Of a stretch of DNA of 64,000 nt, positions 59,201 through 64,000 are shown one piece after another (position 1 is the first letter of the stretch; the number at the start of each line of letters is the position of its first letter). The position numbers and the translations under genes were made by a program. The DNA is taken from NCBI GenBank assembly GCA_030386875.1, contig CM059566.1, positions 41,886,068 to 41,950,067 of the forward strand. Reading direction: 5' to 3'. Below the pieces are notes generated by a model. The model was not told the origin of the DNA. It searched no databases and saw only the letters and a program-made list of their open reading frames with translations. The stretch comes from Morinoia aosen (taxonomy: Eukaryota; Arthropoda; Malacostraca; Amphipoda; Talitridae).

Positions 59201-60008
59201 TTCAAACAAATCGTTTTATTTTTGAGCAACCTAAAGAAAATATTATGTTTGATCCGTAGCAATGAAAAATTTTAAGATTACTGAAACTTACGACTTTCCA
59301 TTAGGCATTGTGAAAATATTAGGCCTAAATATGGTAGATTGAAATTTAAAATACCGTACTCCCTACCAGGGAAAAACTCGTAGATGCTGACTGTGCTGTT
59401 TTGGTCGCGCAGGATATTAAACGCTTCTTCGAGCTCTGGAAATCGAGTGGCCCAGTTCACAGCGTGATTTTCAGCCTTCCGAGTCAACAAGGTAGAAGCA
59501 GCATGGAACCTCCCCATCTCCGCAAGCACGCACTCAGCAAGCTCTTTGGTCAGACCAAGTTTTCTGTCTGCCATTTTGAAGTCCAACCGCCGAAGATCTT
59601 CGAAATAATAGGCCTCTCTGTGCTCTGAAGTCTCGCCGTGTATAAAACGCGGCACTCCCAGCGGGGGTTCCTGGATGATATCAAGTTCGTAGTTCAACTG
59701 CGGAAGGACTTTGGTGTAGAACCCAACTTCCTTCCAGAAAAGCGTTCGGGTGAACTTGTCGAAAATGGCATCTCGGAGAGGGTTGAGCTTCACAACGTAA
59801 GATGTCTGTAAATCTACACCGTTGAGCTTATATGCGATTTTGACACTCGTCAGAAAACTGGCAACGTTATCTCCTTTGGCAGTAAAATCTTCAATGGTGA
59901 AGCTTTCCAGCACTGCAGTGGCGCCCTTGTCTCTCTGGAGGGCGGCCTCCACGTGTACTCTGCGGACCAGGCCGTGGCTGCGCTGTTCCTCATTCTTGAC
60001 CCGAGTCA
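52833..60008 (-). CDS. EcKL gene B: ecdysteroid-kinase-like (CHK kinase-like) protein, first exon missing
   Basis: Three exons, 60008-59367, 56353-56176 and 53292-52833, join in phases 1 and 2 and give 426 aa. Visible parts: GDNVASFLTSVKIAY nucleotide loop (about residue 39); ATP-binding Lys in SYVVKLNP (about 67); YYFEDLRRLDFK (about 132); the Brenner motif NHGDCWTNNLLF with catalytic Asp (about 262-272); and metal-binding MLDFQLCRV (about 286). It is a paralogue of gene A, 20 kb away on the same strand and collinear throughout. The intron after LFR is shared. The intron inside YEFF-PG is absent from gene A. Both large introns are filled with repeats: a putative transposon in one, a 40-bp array and 134-bp repeats in the other. 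No frame break is seen, so it may be functional if splicing copes. Likely role: phosphorylation of a steroid or xenobiotic alcohol; substrate unknown. Confidence 0.85.
53318..53705. repeat. 133-134-bp tandem repeat in the last intron of gene B
   Basis: gaggttgtt recurs at 53328, 53461 and 53595. Units share gggaggt-ta, agatg-att, gggttatt, cagagac-aaatatgaat. About 2.9 units, 80-85 percent alike by eye. The array begins about 25 bases from the splice acceptor of the last exon. Confidence 0.65.
54046..56204 (-). repeat. 40-bp tandem array, about 54 units, made of an exon end plus its 5' splice site
   Basis: ttcacctgaa recurs every 40 bases from 54051 to 56171 (54 starts). On the coding strand each unit is tgctggaccaacaatctgct, then gttcag|gtgaatgcttgaac: 26 bases of exon 3 of gene B coding CWTNNLLFR, and 14 bases of intron with the GT donor. 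The last unit on the plus strand (56171-56204) is the genuine exon end. Units differ mainly at one site (CTG or TTG, both Leu) and a few others (for example ggtacag, ctagtcc, cccaaa). A few units lose the AG|GT join; most keep it. The array takes up about 2.1 of 2.9 kb of the intron. Confidence 0.95.
56176..56353 (-). CDS. EcKL gene B, exon 3 (catalytic loop)
   Basis: Acceptor gatcatttcag; encodes (G)MADSGVVIAESFEGYEKVAE through INHGDCWTNNLLFR. Donor CAG|GTGAAT, phase 2. The last 26 bases of this exon and the first 14 of the intron are the founder of the 40-bp array that starts immediately downstream. Gene A matches residue for residue in style (INPGYEKMAEFLRKNES ... CHGDAWNNNFLFR). Confidence 0.85.
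56737..59008. mobile_element. Putative DNA transposon in the gene B-specific intron
   Basis: Perfect 10-bp terminal inverted repeat: cagggtgtct at 56737-56746 and agacaccctg at 58999-59008. Just inside both ends lie ccaaattttactacttt and tttactacc-type motifs. No transposase is visible and no clear target duplication (caaaataa left, tataagca right). An internal near-copy of the end (agtagacacc, about 57117) suggests nested or shorter elements. It takes up 2.27 of the 3.01 kb of the intron. Confidence 0.4.
59367..60008 (-). CDS. EcKL gene B, exon 2 (N-lobe)
   Basis: Acceptor atttcattgcag in phase 1, at the same position as in gene A. Encodes V-TRVKNEEQRSHGLVRRVHV through STVSIYEFFPG. Donor CCTG|GTAGGG, phase 1. 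The open frame extends upstream to 60183 only by chance, through a 49-bp minisatellite. Confidence 0.8.
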
Positions 60009-60049
60009 CTGCAATGAAATATACATCAGTGATATTGACAACACAAGAG

Positions 60050-60275
60050 TAGAAAATGACGGTCGCAGAATACGTTGATGAGCAGAATGCAGGAATGATG
60101 AAGATAGACGTTCGCAGAATGAATGGAGTAGCAGAATGTAGGAAGGATAAAGATAAACATTCACTGAATGAATTGAGGAACACAATATAGGAGTGATAAA
60201 GATAAACGTTCGCAGAATGAATTTGAGGGGTTGAATATAGAAATGATAAAGATGGACATTTGCAAAATAAAATGA
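60050..60275 (-). repeat. 49-bp minisatellite upstream of EcKL gene B exon 2
   Basis: gataaacgttcgcagaatga or close variants start at 60103, 60152, 60201 and 60251 (period 49-50), with an earlier partial unit at about 60053. It lies 40 bases 5' of the exon acceptor on the coding strand, where branch point and pyrimidine tract are expected. Confidence 0.7.
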
Positions 60276-62890
60276 ATAGAATTGTACTGAAAAAGAGAGT
60301 GTCAAAATTTAAATATCGATGCAGTGAGTTGTGGACATCCAGATCAATTACTTTGAGTTTGAAAAATTAAATATTGTCGTAGACTAATAGGAAATGATGA
60401 ATCCGAACTTTATTTCCACGAAAATATTTCCGTATCAGTGTTACGAATTTGTTGAGAATAATACATCTGAGATGTCAGATTCACCTTCGTAAAGCGTGTG
60501 TGTGTTTTCTGTTGCCTCATTTTTCGCACGAGAGATAACGCGTTTACACTATGAGCGCCGCTCGTATACAGTATTGATCGCCACTGATATCGCAAACGAT
60601 GCGTGTGCGCGAGGACCAAGTCTTGAAAAATTTCGTGCGCCACAGTACTATTACTGAAAATTGATACTACAAACTCCACTGAAACACTGTCAACGTGCAT
60701 TGCTCTGTCTAATAGAACGAGGACCTACCGATCAAAAGGCTTCATAAATCAAGCAAAGAAGGCAGGGGCAATCCGTTGACTCATTCGAATGATATTTCAT
60801 CCAATGTCATAACCCTTTACCATGGGCAAAAGGCTTTGCGCTTCTGCTAACGGCCGAGCTGCAAGCATAAACCTTCGTGTTTGCCGCCAGACGTGGGGCT
60901 GCTTTATACTCAGTACACGCCAGATGTACGATTATTCATTGCGAACTGCATAAAGATAAGTTAAACATCCGTTATTGCAAGTTACTCTTCAATTTTCATA
61001 TTTAGGAATAGAGAAAGCAGCACACGCCACATCAAAAATAAACAATACCAAATACTCACTAGCGCTACGTCCGTCACGCGATGCAGGGACGTTGGAAACG
61101 CGAAACTGAAGGTAAACACACGCTTCGGAATGGATTAATACTTACAACCAATTGTTATACAGCTCAGTGAGTTATAATAAAACTTTAGGCAGATTGAACG
61201 TAAATAGATAGTAGAAAGGAAACAAAAGATCACATCACCACACCCGCAAACGCGTATCATTGACACTGAAACGTGAATGAAAACTTCGCGAGAAGCGTAC
61301 AGCTGATCGGATATTTGTGTTCGAAGCCCTGCTTTCAAACATGACTGCGGTTTGGTTTTGAGGATTTTATATTCAATTGTGCTCTAAAATACAGTGTTAA
61401 ATAAATTCATTAACTCTAAATGAAAATAATATTCAAATAAAAGACAGTGATGATTTATTAGATGTTTAAAAACTGGGAAAACCTGGGTTTTTATCTCTAC
61501 TTCGCACGAGGTTAAGGTCAAGCGCAGTGGCTGCGAACACTTCAGGCTCGCTCCCTCGTGCGTTTGATCGCGTTCGTAACGAGTCACAAGTGTCGTTAGT
61601 TGGCGCTCTCGGAGTGCATGACGCAATTGAATTTATTGTTTCTTCACTGTCTCATTCATTTGTTCACATCCTGCATAACAGCGCAAGTTTAATTTTAGTT
61701 AGACGTAGGTCCTCTTTTGATGTTTCCAAACAGCAACGCAGACTTGCTGCATTTTCGACGATCATGCTTCAAGACATTTTCGCAGGTGTATCTCTGTTGA
61801 TAAGAGCGAAAGATAAAAATTTGTACAACTTAAAGCATAAAAGGAATGGGATTGTTTTGTTATTTGTATATTGTAAAATTTTATCGGCCAGCGTACATCC
61901 GATATTTGAGTTTGCAAATACCTTTCGGTGACCATGAGGGGGAGCAACGTTGGCACTCAGGTTATTTTTTATGAGTTTTTAGTAAATTATACACCAGAAG
62001 TTGGTTATGAGTTATCTGCGAGATAGAACTTATTTATGAAATAACAGCTCCAATTGAGCAATAAAGTTTAAGAAAGTTGTCAATTGAACGGCAGTTAAAT
62101 ACCATAACATATGATTTAAATACCTTATTAACTATAAATGAACATGGGTATAGTTGGTGCTAGCGTTCAGGTGACTCGAAAAGTTTCATGGTTCAAACTT
62201 TGAAACAATTTTAGTTTTTTTTTTAGTTGAACTTTTTTAGTTGAAGCATATTGTCCGCTATCATACTATAGTAGCTTCGTGAAAACTACAAACTTTTTAT
62301 CTAACATACGAGATGATAAGAATATGCTGAGGTAGTACGGATTACCGTAAGAATGTATTTTGCTTGATATTTTGCTATGTCGCAATCAAGTCCTCAATTG
62401 ATTAGTTGAAAAAAATTTGAATTTCAGCCAATTGGTGATTTATTTAAATTTTGTTGAAACATTATTAAGCACACAATGAAAGTAATATTATGTACGAAAA
62501 ACAAATGACTGAACGTAACGTGAGATCAAGAGATGCATGCATGGATGTGCGAGAGAATTTCACGTACACAATTAATACCTGAGGAAATGAGCGAAAGAAT
62601 TTATAGCCACAGAATTGCTGAGTGTCATGAATCTTATAACAGAGAATTTATCCTTTTTCTATTTTAATAAACTCACAATTACGATGCACATTGCTATTGA
62701 AGTTATTTATCTCACCTTTGCATATGTGAAACAAGTTCGAACGTTTCATTTTTCTAAGTCGAGATCTCAGCAGAAAAGGTTGCACTTGAAAATCATAGTT
62801 CACCAAATAACTGCTGCTATTTCATTGTTTTTTATAATCAAGTGAGTACCCGTTGCGACGTGAGGGCGTGCAATTTCAGAGAGAACCATC
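60276..62890. other. Upstream of EcKL gene B; no exon firmly recognised
   Basis: Two GC-richer islands (about 60500-60720 and 61500-61640) could hold the promoter or first exon of gene B. A minus-strand frame there (60700-60410) resembles no family, and its donor candidate is in the wrong phase. The remainder is AT-rich. Confidence 0.3.
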
Positions 62891-62894
62891 ATGA

Positions 62895-63095
62895 GCTGTA
62901 TTACGATAGTCATCTTTGCAAATAAGCCTGTAGAGCCGCTCGAGCAACTTGCCAAGACCCACAAAAATCAACGGTTACATTGCTCCTGCATAGGTGGGTG
63001 TTACGATAATTATCCTTGCAAATAAGCCCCTAGAGCAATTCGAGCAGCTTGCTTAGACCCACAAAAACCAACGGTTACATTGCAGGGGGGTGATT
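62895..63095 (+). repeat. 100-bp tandem duplication
   Basis: ttacgata(g/a)t starts at 62901 and 63001. Both units contain ttgcaaataagcc, tagag, cgagca-cttgc, agacccacaaaaa and caacggttacattgc. About 88 percent alike; two units. Confidence 0.75.
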
Positions 63096-64000
63096 ATCAC
63101 CACACCACGCTAGTTTCTCACACGCATTATTTCAAAGCGTGACAGAGAAATAACGTTCACTGAACTCGAGTTGCGGGAATATCACGGACATGGTGTCACG
63201 CCCAGCTCGGCACAGCGGGGCTGAGCTATTGCTTCAGTGATCACGAATCATCGCTTCATTGTGCGTGAACCGAGCGACACGATGAGCCTTTTTCACGACC
63301 CCTGATTAGCCTTCTGAGTGCCCTGCGCGTCACGGGAGTGCCGGCATGCGTGCAGATCTGGTGCACCCAAACAAAAGCAGAGCCTGCATCCCGGCAAAGT
63401 GCATAACGTACGTCGCGAAAAAGAATGCCCCTGCTTTGTTGTCCTGAGAAAAGCTTCTGCATATCCAACGTGGCTATGTGTTTTATTTGGCTTTCTGCTT
63501 TGAGTATTGGGATTTATAGAAAGATGTCTTCATGATGGTTGCTTGGAGGTTTTTGCTGAGATAATTCGGGAACTTTTTTGCGGGATTGCGTCGTTCAGAG
63601 GTTGAACGACAAGACCTTGTTGTTACAGGTGTAACGACATTTCAAAATCAAAGCACTGATTTTTTGGAATTTAAAAACTGAAGTGACCTTACTAAATATT
63701 ACATGGAAGCCATGTTCTAGTGTGCTTCTGATCGTAATAGCAGAGCCACTGGTCCTCAGGCCTTTAAATTTAATAAGATTTTAATTGCTCCATGAAATTT
63801 TCGGTGTAAGTAAAAAGAAAATTTGGATTTACTTTTCATATTTTCACTTTTCTTCCTCAAACCAGACTAGTGCGATCTTTCATGAGGCTAATGACGGAAA
63901 TCGCTGCTGAAAAATACCCAATTTTAATATCCGGAGCATCTGAATGAAATACCTTGAATTTTGCAGCTTGCATCTACTTCATTCAGAGTGATTTTTATTG
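63096..64000. other. No gene recognised
   Basis: 63180-63420 is GC-rich (cgcccagctcggcacagcgg) and may be a regulatory island or exon beyond my recognition. The rest is AT-rich. Confidence 0.3.

Noticed and set aside
59278-60183. Single 301-codon exon including the MFLNSFSECLSL N-terminus
   Set aside because: The N-terminal part is the 49-bp minisatellite in translation. The splice acceptor at 60009-60010 matches gene A in position and phase.
1-64000. tRNA or rRNA genes
   Set aside because: I scanned for T-arm-like GTTCGA patterns in both orientations. The few hits (about 18886, 45347) lack a matching acceptor stem or D-arm.

Overview
The window looks like nuclear DNA of an arthropod, most likely an insect or crustacean. 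It is AT-rich and gene-poor, with interrupted genes, GT-AG introns, many interspersed repeats and no prokaryotic gene organisation. The organism call rests on two genes of the ecdysteroid-kinase-like (EcKL/CHK kinase-like) family, which is expanded in arthropods, and on Penelope-like, hAT and Tc1/mariner elements. The species cannot be named from the sequence alone.

Layout: (1) 1-337, minus strand: the 5' end of an unrecognised reading frame with an AT-hook-like motif, running off the window edge. (2) 4094-8117: a head-to-head inverted pair of Penelope-like retroelements with GIY-YIG endonuclease domains. One 13-bp target duplication flanks the whole pair, and an apparent empty-site paralogue lies just beyond it. 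Foldback repeats follow to about 8940. (3) 10593-15759, plus strand: a five-exon host gene that I reconstruct as RING-RING-linker-ubiquitin-like, 331 aa, with one GC-AG intron. (4) About 15.8-30.5 kb: repeats only, comprising copies of a SINE-like dispersed family, foldbacks, minisatellites and a short Tc1/mariner derivative with a TA duplication. (5) 30598-32126, minus strand: EcKL gene A, complete except for its first exon. (6) 32.1-52.8 kb: a deleted hAT element with an exact 8-bp duplication at 35109-36217, several minisatellites, and a 65-bp tandem array at 48.6-49.7 kb. (7) 52833-60008, minus strand: EcKL gene B, three visible exons plus a missing first exon. (8) 60-64 kb: repeats and unexplained sequence.

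The most striking feature is in gene B. A 2.1-kb array of about 54 copies of a 40-bp unit lies directly against an exon. The unit is the exon's own 3' end plus its 5' splice site: 26 bp coding for the kinase catalytic-loop motif CWTNNLLFR, then 14 bp of intron. The gene is therefore followed by dozens of near-identical copies of its own splice donor. Reading past the first donor meets a stop codon at once, so only that donor should give full-length kinase. Two further minisatellites (134 bp and 49 bp) sit beside other splice acceptors of the same gene. A putative 2.3-kb transposon fills most of an intron that gene A lacks.

The EcKL genes probably act in phosphorylation of ecdysteroids or of xenobiotic small molecules. 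The RING-UBL gene probably acts in ubiquitin transfer. No functional link between the host genes is visible.
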